NCBI GenBank assembly: GCA_039583875.1
Contig: CM077167.1
Coordinates: 148,631,010-148,695,009 of the forward strand
Source of the DNA: Platanthera guangdongensis
Taxonomy: Eukaryota > Streptophyta > Magnoliopsida > Asparagales > Orchidaceae
Direction of reading: 5' to 3'
Length of the DNA stretch: 64,000 nt
Of this stretch, positions 33,098-44,212 are shown in pieces (position 1 is the first letter of the stretch; each line of letters starts with the position of its first letter). A program made the translations under genes and the position numbers. Under the pieces are notes generated by a model. It saw only the letters and a program-made list of their open reading frames with translations, made no database searches and was not told the DNA's origin.

Positions 33098-35368
33098 TTG
33101 AGTGGTGATCAACCTGTGTTGTTGCTCGGAGCTGCTGAAAGGTTGCCAACAGGTGTTGCAATGGAAGGGAGCTTAGCAAGAGGTCTGGGCATTGAACTCT
33201 TAACGCCGACTAACTTTAAGAAGTGGAAGTCATGCATGAAGAGTTATCTTCTGGGCGAGGAGCTGTGGGAAGTCGTTGGTGGAGACGACAGGCAGGAAGT
33301 CACTGCTGCTTTCGGTACTGCTGAGCAGGTGAGGCTCTGGAGAAGAACCAATGCTAAGGCGGAGTTCATTCTGAAGAGAGCCGTGTCTCCGGAACTGTTT
33401 GATCACATCATTGGATGTGAGTCGGCTGCTGATATTTGGACAACCATTGATGAGTTGTTCAATAGGAAGAATGTGGCTCGGCTTCAGTTCCTGGAGAATG
33501 AGTTGGCCAGGGCAACTCAGGGAGACCTTTCCATCTCCAAGTACTTCTTAAAGATGAAGAGCTTGTGTGCTGAGCTGTCGGCACTGGATCCTGATGAGCC
33601 TATCTCTGAGGCAAAGATGAAAAGGCACATTGTCCGCGGCTTGCGGAAGGAGTATGTGGCCTTTGTTACATCTGTTCAAGGGTGGGCTACTCAGCCGTTG
33701 TTGCTGGAGCTGGAGAATCTGCTTGCCTCGCAGGAGAGCTTAGCAAGGCAGATGGCTGGAGTGAATCTGAATCAGGATGGCAGCGAGGCTCTCTTCTCAG
33801 GCAAGAAGAAGGGATGGGAAGGGAAGAAGAAGAAGGGACAGGCCACTGGAGTAAAGGAGTGGGATGATGCCATGAAGGAAGAGATTGATGCTCTGAAGAA
33901 GAATGAAACCTGGGATCTTGTGCCCAAGGTTGATGGCGTTACTCTGGTTACTTGCAAGTGGGTGTATAAGTTGAAGAAGAAGGCTGATGGGAGCATTGAT
34001 CGGTTCAAGGCTCGCCTGGTCGCTAGAGGATTCTCACAGCAGTATGGAGAAGACTATGAGGAGACATTCAGTCCAGTTGCGAAGATGACTTCTGTAAGAG
34101 TGGTGATCGCCTTGGCTGCTAGCAAGGGATGGAGGTTGTGGCAACTCGATGTGAAGAATGCCTTTCTTTACGGAGAGATTGACAAGGACATCTTCATGGA
34201 TCAGCCGCTTGGTTTTGTCTCTGAGAAGCATCCGGACTATGTCTGCAAACTCAGGAAGGCTCTCTATGGGTTGAAGCAAGCTCCTCGAGCGTGGTATGGG
34301 AAGATTGCAGAGTACTTGCAATTCTGTGGATACCTGGCTTCCAACTCGGATTCAAGCTTGTTCGTCAAGAAGAAGGGAGAGCTAAGAGTCTTGGTCCTAC
34401 TGTATGTGGATGACATGATCATCACAGGGAACTCGGAGGAGGAAGTAGCAAGGCTCAGGGCAGAGCTTGCTATACGCTTCGAGATGAAAGACTTGGGAGA
34501 GTTGCATCACTTTCTCGGTCTGGAAGTGGAGAGGAAGGAGTGCGGGGTTCTCATTAGCCAGAAAGGATATGCTGATCGCATTGTGAAGCGGTTTGGCATG
34601 GGCGAAGGGAAGAAGTGCTCTACTCCACTGGAATCTGGGCTGAAGCTTCGACGAGATGAGGGAAGGGTTCTTCATGATCCCTTGGTGTTCAGGGCTCTTG
34701 TTGGGAGCTTGATTTACCTGACGATTACAAGGCCGGATATCGCTTATGCTGTTGGCCGAGTAAGTCGGTATATGGCTGAACCAAGGCAATCTCATCTAGT
34801 GGCGGCGAAGGGAATTCTGAAGTATGTCAAGGCTTCTTCTGACATGGGACTCCTCTATAGAAGGGACGCGGAGGTTGCATTGCTCGGGTACACGGATGCT
34901 GACTATGGCGGTGATTCGGATGATCGAAGGTCTACTTCAGGTTATGTGTTCACTTGCGGTTCAGCTAGCATCTCGTGGTGTAGCAAGAAGCCGGACTCGG
35001 TGTCGGTTTCAACCACGGAGGCGGAGTATAAGGCTTCGGCCTTGGCTGCTCGGGAAGCCGTTTGGTTGAGGAGGCTTATAGAGGATGTTCATGAAGAAGT
35101 GCAAGGGCCTACTTTACTCCGGGGTGACAATGAGAGTGCTCTCAAACTGGTTAACAATCCAGTGTGTCACGCCAGGACCAAGCATATAGAGATTGATCAC
35201 CATTTCATCAGGGAGAAGGTGTTGGAGGGGTCTCTGCTGGTCGGGCATGTTCGGAGCGAAGATAATCTTGCTGACATCTTCACGAAGCCACTGTCGAAGG
35301 GGCCCTTTGAACGCTTGCGCAGCTTGCTGGGCTTGGTCACCACTTCTCACTTCAAGGGGGAGTGTTGA
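33098..35368 (+). CDS. E9 Gag-reverse transcriptase-RNase H fusion protein, 756 aa
   Basis: The ORF is unbroken. Residues 1-250 are a Copia Gag/UBN2-type capsid (FKKWKSCMKSYLLGEELW near residue 40; LFNRKNVARLQFLENEL near 125). At about residue 248 a Lys/Gly-rich stretch passes straight into RT (WDDAMKEEIDALKKNETWDL). The YVDD active site is at about 34403-34414. RNase H motifs TDADYGGD, EAEYK, DNESALKL and DNLADIFTKP are present. The zinc knuckle, protease and integrase found in full Copia polyproteins are absent, so other elements must supply maturation and integration. The stop codon TGA lies inside the 3' LTR start (TGTTGA). A start at 33098 gives a MSGDQ N terminus; a downstream Met at about 33161 is possible. 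Confidence 0.9.
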   Translation: MSGDQPVLLLGAAERLPTGVAMEGSLARGLGIELLTPTNFKKWKSCMKSYLLGEELWEVVGGDDRQEVTAAFGTAEQVRLWRRTNAKAEFILKRAVSPELFDHIIGCESAADIWTTIDELFNRKNVARLQFLENELARATQGDLSISKYFLKMKSLCAELSALDPDEPISEAKMKRHIVRGLRKEYVAFVTSVQGWATQPLLLELENLLASQESLARQMAGVNLNQDGSEALFSGKKKGWEGKKKKGQATGVKEWDDAMKEEIDALKKNETWDLVPKVDGVTLVTCKWVYKLKKKADGSIDRFKARLVARGFSQQYGEDYEETFSPVAKMTSVRVVIALAASKGWRLWQLDVKNAFLYGEIDKDIFMDQPLGFVSEKHPDYVCKLRKALYGLKQAPRAWYGKIAEYLQFCGYLASNSDSSLFVKKKGELRVLVLLYVDDMIITGNSEEEVARLRAELAIRFEMKDLGELHHFLGLEVERKECGVLISQKGYADRIVKRFGMGEGKKCSTPLESGLKLRRDEGRVLHDPLVFRALVGSLIYLTITRPDIAYAVGRVSRYMAEPRQSHLVAAKGILKYVKASSDMGLLYRRDAEVALLGYTDADYGGDSDDRRSTSGYVFTCGSASISWCSKKPDSVSVSTTEAEYKASALAAREAVWLRRLIEDVHEEVQGPTLLRGDNESALKLVNNPVCHARTKHIEIDHHFIREKVLEGSLLVGHVRSEDNLADIFTKPLSKGPFERLRSLLGLVTTSHFKGEC
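35351..35362 (+). other. Polypurine tract of E9
   Basis: TTCAAGGGGGAG immediately precedes the 3' LTR. It doubles as the last codons of the ORF. Confidence 0.85.
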
Positions 35369-36974
35369 AATTTGTGAAGTGGAAGTGGGTGACGGGACAG
35401 GCCGCGCGGCCTGTGGCGGACAGCCTGGGCGGACTGGGCGGACTGAGGTTTGCGGCCTGGTGAGAAGTCTGGTGGAAGCCGGCTGTGTTCTGAGCGGGTT
35501 GTTGCATGGAGTCCGCGGTTTGGTGCGGCCTGGTATCTGCGGATAGAGAGGCTTGCGGACTGGTGCTTTGCTCAGTGGTCGCGGGTGCAAGCTTGTGTTG
35601 AAAGGCGGGTTGGCTTTTGTCCGCGGGAAGGTTGCGGACTGATGTGTCCGCGGTATTGGCTGTTGCGGACTAAGCTTAGAGCTTGGCTGAGGCCTTGTCG
35701 AGCTCTGGTGCACAGCAGGGAGTTGCTGTGGAGATCGTTGTGGCGGCCTGGTTTTGGAGTCCGGGATTGATCGCTGTGATAGGGCAGGAGTACGAGGTGC
35801 TCGCGGACTGTGGCGGTCTGCGCTGTGGTGTTTTGGCGGACTGAAGTTTTGCGTCCGCCAAGCTCGCATTAGCCCCTTATGGTTTTGAGCTTGGTCACAC
35901 TTGGTGCCAAGTTCAGTGTGTCCGCCGTATCCGCCGAGTCCGCTGTGACCGGGCGGTCTGTCTTCAGCTGCCTTTGGTCGTGGACTTGTGGCGGATTGAG
36001 GTGTGTGTCTTGCGGACTGCCTCGGGTTGGTGCGGACAGCCATTGAAGGGGGTTTGCTGTCCTGATGCGGTTGGAGCTTTGCGGGCTGATGCCTTGTCCG
36101 CGTAGCTTAGGCGGACTGGAGAGGGTTCGCCAATGTATGCCTAGCTCCTGGCAGTTTTCCTTGGTATCCGGCTAAGTCCATGCGGACTCGGCGGACGGTG
36201 TTTTTGCTATCGCGCGGGCTGGGGTGGTGACGCTATCTCTAGGGCGGTGACCACACTCCTCACCTCACCTATAAATAGGACCCCTTGGCACATCTACAGT
36301 AACTTGAGTGAACAGTAAGTTGGGGTGTGCGAAGTGCTGCGGTCTGTGTTTGCCAGTCCGCACGGTTTGTTTCAGGCTGACGGTTTGCTGTGTGCAGGTC
36401 GCACGGATAGCTTCAAGGAGCCAGGAGTTTGGCTTTGACTTCGGTCAAGTGCTTGGAAGTGTGCGGTCTCTGCGGACTCAGCAGGAGGTCGCTCTGCGGC
36501 TTGTCAGTTCTGTTTCATCTTTGCCAGCTTCAATAACCTGTCCGCCGGCTTCAGGCGGGTAGGGGTGTTCCTCAGTTCAAGTTCAGCAGGAGGCGAATAA
36601 CGGTGTGTCCGCGCGGCCTCGCGGCTTCGGCGGACTCTGTGGTATTCGGCGGATTGCAGCATAGTTCGGGCGGCTTCGGCGACCTCGGCGACCTCGCGGT
36701 CTCGGCGGACTCGGGTGCTGTCCGCCCGGCTTGTTTTTTGGTGCTTCTGTTTTTTCAGCTGTTATACTAGCGAAATCATGTCTCGCTATGTATGCCTCGC
36801 ATTGTAAAGAAGTGAATGAAGAATAGACCTGCTTGTGCTTCCATTGTTTGTTGTGATTTACCTCTGTACCTCTAGTCCTTGGTTTCCGCTGGTTCAACGT
36901 GCGAACTGGGTAGTTCCGAAGATATTAATTTGGCGTTTGGGCTATCTTGCTGACCACGTTGAGAAAATTTAACA
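35363..36974 (+). repeat. 3' LTR of E9
   Basis: TGTTGAAATTTGTGAAG to AAAATTTAACA, with TATA box TATAAATA at 36270-36277. It is almost identical to the 5' copy; one indel (GGTGGCAC versus GGTGCAC) explains the 1-bp length difference. Confidence 0.93.
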
Positions 36975-36979
36975 TTGTC

Positions 36980-37866
36980 CTCCACTATTTCTTCTTTAAG
37001 AACTTCTGAAAGTGTCTTGTGAAGGCAGCAAAGTCCTCATCACTTTCACTGCTCTCAGACTTTCTGCTTTCTGAATCTTCTGACTCAGTCTCAATTACTT
37101 TTGGTGGTGGAGTTGGAGACTTACCTCTGTACTTTCTGGGGGCTTCTGTTTTGAAGGCCACTGTCATTTCTTTATGTTCACTTCTTGTTGATTTCTCCTC
37201 TTCTTTCCTCACCATCAACTGCATCTCATAGGACAGCAGTTTTCCAAATAGTGTTGGTGGAGGAATTTCAGCCAACTTTGCCATTTCCCTAATGGCACAG
37301 ATCTTGGTGTCACAATCTTTTGTAAGGGACCTTAGAAACTTATCATTGAGCTCATAATTACTGAACTCTCTGCCATAGGACATAAGCTCATTCACAATCC
37401 TATAGAACTTTTTATAGCATTCAGTTATGCCATCTGCTCTACCTTGTCTAAAACTTTCATATTCTTGGTTGAGCAAGGATTTTCTGTCTTGCCTCACTTC
37501 TTCAGAACCCTCCATATACACTATCAAGGTATCCCACATTTCCTTAGATGTCTTGCAGTGTATTAAATTCTGAAAAGTAGCATCATCTATAGCACTCACT
37601 ATAATATTCTGAGCCCTTTTGTCCATTGTGGCTAGAACAATCTCATCCTTTGTCATTTCAGAGAAATCCTTTGGTGTTCTCTGATTTGCATCTAAGACTG
37701 ATACCTTCATGGGCACATAAGGCCCTTCTTTCACTGTGATATATATCCTAGGGTCTGAGGCTTCCATAAACAGCCTCACCCTTTCCTTCCAGATACCAAA
37801 GATCTCTTTTCTACATATGGGTAGCTTCATGGATCCCAATTCCTTATGATTCTTAGTGGAACCCAT
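36980..37866 (-). pseudogene. gag: E8 gag, N-terminal part (right of E9)
   Basis: ATG at 37866 (MGSTKNHKELGSMKLPIC) opens a frame 93-95% like the E4 gag by eye. It stops at TAG 36987-36985, where E4 has CAG, a few codons before the E9 insertion. Capsid-type Copia Gag. The rest lies at 31406-30254. Confidence 0.88.
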
Positions 37867-37957
37867 GGTTCTTGAGTTTCTGGATTCTGTAATTTGACTT
37901 AGACTGAATCTGCCAACAGGATCTACTCAGACAGTTATGTCCCTTTTTGAGGAACCT

Positions 37958-37970
37958 GGCTCTGATACCA
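37958..37970 (-). other. Primer binding site of E8 (initiator Met tRNA)
   Basis: TGGTATCAGAGCC on the minus strand begins two bases after the LTR end. It matches the canonical iMet site fully. Confidence 0.92.
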
Positions 37971-37972
37971 CT

Positions 37973-40008
37973 TGAAAGATATTGTACCTAAATACCTAGA
38001 GGGGGGGGGGTGAATAGGTGACTTGAATCTTTTAAACTTTTTTTGGTCAGAATCCAGATTATAACACAGAATTCTATCTACTTTATCACAGCACACATTC
38101 AGCAAACACAGAATTCCACAGCACACAGTAGACACACAGTTTTATAGTGGTTCCCCAAGGTTTGGGTACATCCACTTTCCCCCTTCGCCTATCTAGCAGT
38201 GTACTAGATTCGGCCAAACTTCTCCACTATCTCAGATCCTCAGATCTTACACTCAGAACCCACAACACAGGTTCCTACACCTCAGGCCCAAGGCCCTACA
38301 ACTCAGCTTCTTCACAAAGCCTACACTCAGCCACCAAGGCCTACACTCAGCCACCAAGGCCTACACTCAGAGATTCCAATCTCCTACACTCAGGCAATCA
38401 AGCCCTACAGTCAGCCTTTATAATTACAGGCTTACAAAACTCAGATCCCTAAGGATCCTACAAGATAAAATGAATACAAAAATTGTAACTCAACAACTCA
38501 GAGAAAAGAGAGAAGAGTTGTGAGTTTCTTGATGAGTTCTTGGAAGAACTCAGCTGAAATCAATCTGACTTGGCTTTCTTCAATGCTTCTTGAATGTAGA
38601 ACTCAATAAGATTGACCTCTTCTGCAGTTGATCCTTGATCTCTGCTACTTAAGATTCAGAACAAATCTGAACCCTTCTTCTCAGCCTGGTTCCAACGGCT
38701 GACTTTTTGGATGGATCTCTCTCTCTCCAACTTCTTAGATCTTCACAAGATTCTTCAAGGAATATCTAGATCTTCTTTGTATATTGATCACTTGTACTTG
38801 TGTTCAATCAACAACTTCAACAACAGTTTCTGTAGACTGTATAAGCCTATTTATAGGCCTTCTTCATGGTAACCGGCTAGTCCGGTCCAAAACAGATTTC
38901 TGACAACTCTGACAGGTGCAGTAGACCGGCTGGAATGGCAGCTGTCAAGTCATCCAGTCAGTTCTTGAAAATTCTGTAACTGTCTGTAAGTGTCGAGACT
39001 GTTTGTCTTTAAGTGTCAACACTTATAGACCAAGTGTCGACACTAGTTGTCTAAGTGTCGACACTAGCCTACAAGGTGTCGACACAACTCCTTGTGTTGT
39101 AGATTTTAGATCTCGACATTGCTTCTTCTTCGTGTGTCGACACTGATAATGTGTGTCGACACAAGTCCTTGTACTTCAGTATTTTGCTGAATTCTTCTAA
39201 GTGTCGACACATCTCCTTTATGTCGACACATCTTCATGTGTTGAATCTGTTAAGTGTCGACACTTCTTCTTGGTGTCGACACATGTCTTCAGTGTTGATA
39301 CTTGCTGAGTGTCGACACAGCTCCTTGTGTCGACACATTCTTCTTCTGTCGAGACTCTGGCTGAGTGTCGACACAACTCCTTAGTGTCGACACTTGTACT
39401 TAGAATTTTGCTGATCTTTTCTAAGTGTCGACACAGCTCCTTGTGTCGACACTTTCTTCAAGTGTTGAGTCTTCAGCTGAGTGTCGACACATTCTTTCTT
39501 GTGTCGACACTTTCTTCAAGTGTTGACTCTTCTGCTGTGTGTCGACACATTGCTCTGGGTGTCGACACTTATACTTAGTCTCTGCTGACTTTTGCTGAGT
39601 GTCGACACAGCCTCCAAGTGTCGACACTTTCTGATGTAGACACAGTTTCACTGGGTGTCGACACAACTGCTATGTGTCGACACTGCTTCACTGCACTCTT
39701 CTTCATTGAGTGTCGACACAGCTCCTTGTGTCGACACTTTCTGTATGGTGTCGACTCTGTATCCCTGGTGTCGACACAATGACTCCAAGTGTCGACACTG
39801 CTTGCCTGGGTGTCGACACAAGTCTTCTTAAGTGTCGACACTTTGCTCCTGGGTGTCGACACATGGACTTAGAAACTTTTCCATCTTTCCTGCAAATACT
39901 TAACCTGCACAAGTAAACTCAAAACACATCAAATACATTTTTGATGTATATCATTGAGTTGGGTTAGGCTTCTTCAAATCAGGTACATTTGAACCAATGT
40001 ACCCAACA
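37973..40008 (-). repeat. 5' LTR of E8
   Basis: 2036 bp, TGTTGGGTACATTGG to TTCTTTCA-type ends on the minus strand. It contains a long GTGTCGACAC array (about 39000-39870), a TATA box TATAAATA (38855-38848), a CCGG-containing inverted repeat upstream of it, and repeated 'CTACACTCAG' words at 38250-38450. A run of ten G lies at about 38002-38011. It is longer than the E1/E4 LTRs mainly through more array units. Confidence 0.9.
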
Positions 40009-40113
40009 TCCTCCAAACACATAACTCAAACAAAGCATCAAATACAACCTAATTCATCTTAGTTCCAGGGTGACTTCATGAAATCTGGGTTACTGTGGAC
40101 ATGGTTCCCAACA
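40009..40113 (-). repeat. E7 LTR, first 105 bp
   Basis: Minus strand TGTTGGGAACCATGTCC onward to the E8 boundary. The TGTTGGG start and the adjacent target copy CCAGG (40114-40118) mark it as the outer end of E7. Confidence 0.7.
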
Positions 40114-40118
40114 CCAGG

Positions 40119-40704
40119 TCTGACCTGGACAAATGGGGTTAAACACCGCATGGTACGCCAATAGGAGTAGGACACGTCCGCGACAAAATAATGTCGGAAC
40201 AATTAGTCAACTCCCGCCAAACCCGTGTGTCGACACTTTGTATCGATAGAGTCAAACACGCCACAATGCGCCCCGCGCTCGACGATCGTCGAACCAAGAT
40301 CATCGACCGCTGCCAGATCGTCGAACGGAAACCTCTGTCCAAATCGTCGAACGTAGCCAGATCGTCGAACGGATATCTCTGGCCAAATCGTCGAACACAT
40401 GGCCCGATCATCGAACCCACGGCCCGATCATCGAACCCACGGCCCGATCGTCGATCGCAGAACGTCGACCAAATCATCGACCGCAGAATGTCGACCAAAT
40501 CGTCGACCGGAGAATGTCGACCAAATCGTCGACCGGAGAATGTCGACCAAATCGTCGACCGCTGCTCGACGATCATCGAACCCAGATTTCTGTCTGATCG
40601 TTGCTAGATCTTTGAACGACCCTGACATGCCCGGTACCCCTGCCAAATTCCAAATTTGGTACAGAAACGTCACCCGTCGCTCTTTTGAGTTTCGAGGCGT
40701 TACA
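40119..40704 (-). repeat. E6 3' LTR, right part
   Basis: This continues the E6 LTR after E7 and aligns with 47112-47724. It ends (plus strand) GAGGCGTTACA. It holds the TCGTCGA/GTCGAC array listed separately. Confidence 0.88.
40262..40590 (-). repeat. TCGA-core array in the E6 3' LTR
   Basis: Units such as TCGAACCCACGGCCCGATCA (20 bp) and a 26-bp unit with two GTCGAC-like sites repeat here. The corresponding array in the other LTR is at 47270-47590, with different unit numbers. Confidence 0.82.
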
Positions 40705-40720
40705 GCTCTCCCCCTCTTAA
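40705..40720 (-). other. Polypurine tract of E6
   Basis: On the minus strand AAGAGGGGGAGAGC lies directly before the 3' LTR start TGTAACGCC. Confidence 0.8.
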
Positions 40721-40739
40721 AAGAATTTCGTCCACGAAA

Positions 40740-41954
40740 TTACATAAAGTAAAAATAAGTACAAAATTAAATTGTACCTGAGCGGAGCAACTCTGGATAC
40801 TCATCAAGCATAGTCTGCTCCCGTTACTAAGAGAGATCTTCGCAACCGCAATTGTCCCAACGGACCTAGACCATCTTGATCTCTTTATTACGTAGCCGCT
40901 TAACCTCTGAGTCCTCAATTCGCACGGGCTTGACCTTTGTCGTCAAGCCACTATCCACCGACACTTGATCAACCGCGATCACTTGCGAAGGCTCTTGCAC
41001 CGCCTTCCGTAGCACCGATATGTGGAATACATCATGTAAACCACTAAGCTCCACCGATAGCTTCAACTGATAAGCCGCTTCGCCAATCCGCTCCAGAACT
41101 TCAAACGGCCCAAGGTACCTCGGGCTTAGCTTTTTCAAGCGCCGCACCCGCGAGACACCCTTGAACGGCTTGATCTTTAAGTACACCCAGTCACCCACAG
41201 CGAACTCCACGTTCCTGTGCTTGGCATTATAGTACTTCGCTTGCCGGTCCTGAGCGATAAGTAATCTCTCCCGAATGGTTCGCACCAACGAAGTAGCATC
41301 TTCCACCTCTTGACGTTTGTACAACTTTGACTCACTCGTTTCCAACCAGGACAACGGCGTGCGACATCTTCTACCATAAAGGGCCTCGAAGGGCACCATT
41401 TGAATACTCACCTGGTAGCTATTGTTGTACGCAAATTCCACCAAATAAAGATGGCCTTCCCATTGCTTTCCAAAGTCCAAGACACACATGCGGAGCATGT
41501 CTTCCATAGTTCTATTGACCCTCTCGGTCTGCCCATCCATCTGCGGATGGAAGGCTGTGCTAAGACTTAGCTTTGTTCCCAACATTTGTTGTACAAGCCT
41601 CCAATCATTGGACGTGAACCGCCCATCTCGGTCACTCACGATGCTGCGGGGCACACCGTGGAGCCGCACTATGTTATCCACATATAACTTCGCAAACTTC
41701 TCCACCGGATCATCCTTCCTATGCGGAATGAAATGCGACACCTTCGTTAGCCGATCTACGACCACCCAGATGGCGTCGTTCCCCTTTTGCGACCTTGGCA
41801 ACCTGTGCGCAAAGTCTATAGTGATGTCGTCGAATTTCCACTCCGGAATAGGCAAAGACTTCAGAAATCCTCCCGGCTTTTGGCACTCCGCCTTCACCTA
41901 GGCGCAAGTTTGGCACTTCACCACGTAGAGCGCCACATCCTTCTTCAAACCAGG
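40740..41954 (-). pseudogene. E6 integrase with decayed C-terminal chromodomain
   Basis: An open stretch of 343 codons (41897-40866) carries the integrase core: DDITIDFAH (first Asp), VSDRDGRFTS (second Asp) and GQTERVNRTMEDMLRM (Glu), then the GPF/Y region (LSPRYLGPFEVLERIG). After EIKMV a TAG breaks the frame. Beyond it VRWDN...REQTMLDEYPELL continues with two more stops, which is the chromodomain tail of Tekay-type chromoviruses. That domain is thought to steer integration to marked chromatin. The upstream HHCC finger region has a TAG in place of Gln. Confidence 0.85.
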
Positions 41955-43505
41955 TCACCAAAATAGTTTCTTAACGTCGCGGTACATCTTTGTGCTCCCC
42001 GGGTGAATCGAGTACTTGGTATAGTGCGCCTCGTACAACAAATCCACCCGCAAACTGCCCACGCTTGGGATGCAAAGACGACCGTCTTTCCAAGACAATC
42101 GATCCACAACTTCATATTGGGAATTTGACCCATCCAGAGCCTCTATCATGAGTTGCTTCATGTGGCCATACAAATCCAAAGCCTGCCGAATCCGATCAGC
42201 CAGGTCATATTGAACTTCTGTCCAATTCAGTACTGCTTCAGCACTTGATTGCTTATCAATGCAAAAGATCTCCAATGCCTCTAACTCCCGAACCAACAGC
42301 TCGTCATGAACCGACAGCCAATTGGCTTGAGCTGGGGCCCGACGACTCAACGCGTCCGTAACTGCATTACCTTTACCAGACACGTAGTGGATCTTGAATG
42401 TATAGTCCCCCAGGAACTCCATCCATCTACACTGCCTCATGTTCTGGTCTTTCTGATCAATCAAATACTTCAGGCTCTTATGATCGGTGTAGATATCAAT
42501 ATTCACACCGTACAAATAATGTCTCCACAGCTTCAAGGCAAAAATCACGGCCGCTAACTCCAAGTCATGGACCGGATAGTTCCTCTCGTGCACCTTCAGC
42601 TGTCTCGAGCCATATGATATAACGCTTCCATTCTATAACAGCACACAACCCAAACCACTGCCGGAAGCATCGCTATAAATCTCATAACCTTCGGTCCCAC
42701 TCGGCGAACTCAGCAGAGGCGCCGTGGTCAACCGACATTTCAACTCTTCAAAAGCTCGCGCTCACTCCGGCGTCCAAAAGAACTTCTGCTCATTCATCAT
42801 CAAAGTAGTGAGAGGTAACGCTATCCGCGAGAAGTTCTCTACTAAGCGCCTATAATAGCCGGCAAGCCCCAGAAAGCTCCGGACTTCCGCTACCGTAGAA
42901 AGCTCAGGCCACTCCCGTATCGCAACAATCTTCGCCGGATCCACTGCAATACCTTCCCCTCTCATTATATGACCGAGGAACGCCACTGAGGACAACCAAA
43001 ACTCGCACTTCGAGAACTTGGCGTACAATTGATTCCTCCTTAGCATCTCCAAAACCAAATGAAGATGCCTGAAGTGATCTTCCTCACTCTGCGAGTACAC
43101 CAAAATATCACCGATGACGACGATCACAAAATGGTCCAAGTACTCCCTGAAGGTCCTGTTCATCAAATCCATGAACACTGACGGCGCATTAGTCAGCCCA
43201 AACAGTATGACCGTAAACTCGTAACGCTCGTATCTCGTACTGAATGCTGTCTTCGGGATATCACTCTCCCTTATTCGCAGCTGATAGTACCCGGACTTGA
43301 GGTCCAACTTTGAGTACACCGTCGACTCGACTAACTGATCGAATAGATCATCAATCCAGGGGATCGGGTACTTGTTCTTTTCCGTCAACTTATTGAGCTC
43401 CCGATAATCAATACACAGCCTCAAGCTTCCATCCTTCTTCTTAACAAAGAGGACCGACGCGCTCCAAGGCGAAGAACTTGGACACACATACCCTTGATCT
43501 ACCAA
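41955..43505 (-). pseudogene. E6 reverse transcriptase and RNase H
   Basis: RT motifs are [17 protein letters not shown] and [10 protein letters not shown]. The active site reads [10 protein letters not shown] where FIDDILVYS is usual, so one catalytic Asp is Gly. The RNase H part (42720-42500) includes YSDASGSGLG and TDHKSLKYL. Stops lie near 42760 and 42635, and a TGA ends the stretch at 41955 where Trp (LFWW-type) is expected. The frame is shifted relative to protease near 43560. Confidence 0.85.
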
Positions 43506-43606
43506 CTATTGCAGTTGAACATTCAGCTCCTCCATTTCCTTAGGCGCTAGCCGATATGGAGAGCGTGACACAGGCTTTGCACCTGGTACGAGCGCTATCG
43601 TAAAAT

Positions 43607-44182
43607 CTATCTCCCGTTGTGCGGGGCTCCAGGAAGATCGCTAGGGAACACATCAGGGTACTTCGATACCACTGAAATACTGTCCAACGCGGGCTTAGGC
43701 TTTGCAACCTCCACTAGTGTAAAGAACAGTTCTGCACCGGCACGAACCGCCTTCACCACCTGAAGAGCAGACATCAACGTCTTGCTCGCCCCCTTCAAGC
43801 TCGTGAAAGTCATCTCACGACTTGCTCCCAGCTTGACTTCCTTGCTATCGCAATCAATATATGCTCGCTGCTCCGAGAGCCAGTCCATGCCAAATATAAT
43901 GTCGAATTCCACTAGCGGCAATAACGACGCTTGCAAATGGAACTCCTGGCTCCTAATTCGAATCTTCACGCCATAGATTCTATCCGCGCGTATCGAATAC
44001 CCATTGGGCAACAACACATCCAACTTGTCCTTCGCCATCGAAGAAGGTACTCCGATGCGCGATATGAATTCTTCGGACAAAAAGGAGTGTGAAGCTCCTG
44101 TATCGAAGAGTGCTCGTGCCGGATACTCACAAATCAAAACAAATCCTAAACAAGCAGTGGTAAGGTAACATGTACATAACAA
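43607..44182 (-). pseudogene. E6 protease region
   Basis: The retropepsin motif is ALFDTGASHSFLS (about 44115-44080) with GMDWL (about 43890), both typical of Tekay/Del-like Gypsy elements. It is in the same frame as the gag end at 44213, but a stretch of about 80 bases with a stop separates them; this may be a small insertion or intron, and I found no splice pair that keeps the frame clean. Confidence 0.75.
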
Positions 44183-44212
44183 GTATTTAAAGAAATTTAA
44201 CTTGCTACAAAT

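Larger units (their letters stand above)
31407..36974 (+). mobile_element. E9: young non-autonomous Copia element
   Basis: LTRs at 31407-33019 (1613 bp) and 35363-36974 (1612 bp) differ at about 14 sites by eye (under 1%). A perfect target duplication TTGTC is at 31402-31406 and 36975-36979. An iMet primer site follows the 5' LTR and a purine tract precedes the 3' LTR. The internal region is only 2.3 kb with one intact ORF lacking protease and integrase. It splits E8 gag and is the youngest well-dated layer in the window. Confidence 0.95.
25296..40008 (-). mobile_element. E8: Sirevirus-like element (GTGTCGACAC family) without its 3' LTR
   Basis: On the minus strand the order is 5' LTR 40008-37973, iMet primer site, gag (split by E9), pol, palindrome spacer with TATA box, and ORF2 up to about 25296, where E7 LTR begins abruptly. 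It is closely related to E4 throughout. The 3' third of ORF2 and the whole 3' LTR are absent, most simply by a deletion reaching into the E7 LTR. The base run after its 5' LTR, TCCTC at 40009-40013, should be one target copy; the other is lost. Confidence 0.85.
24207..40113 (-). mobile_element. E7: Sirevirus-like element (CTCGAG family), reduced to LTR ends
   Basis: The left end reads (minus) ...ATTATCTTTCA at 24207 and the right end TGTTGGGAACC at 40113. These are inside E6 LTR sequence with target copies CTAGG (24202-24206) and CCAGG (40114-40118). The LTR 3' part resembles E4 LTRs in layout (GGGAAAGTGGATGTACCC..., ...CACCTATTCACCCC) but is a different family. Only LTR pieces of E7 remain. 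E8 fills the middle. It may be a solo LTR entered by E8, or a full element later trimmed. Confidence 0.75.

Noticed and set aside
38002..38011. Run of ten G in the E8 LTR as a G-quadruplex element
   Set aside because: It lies where other copies have CCCCCC-type runs before CTCTAGG; it is most likely slippage and may be a sequencing artefact.
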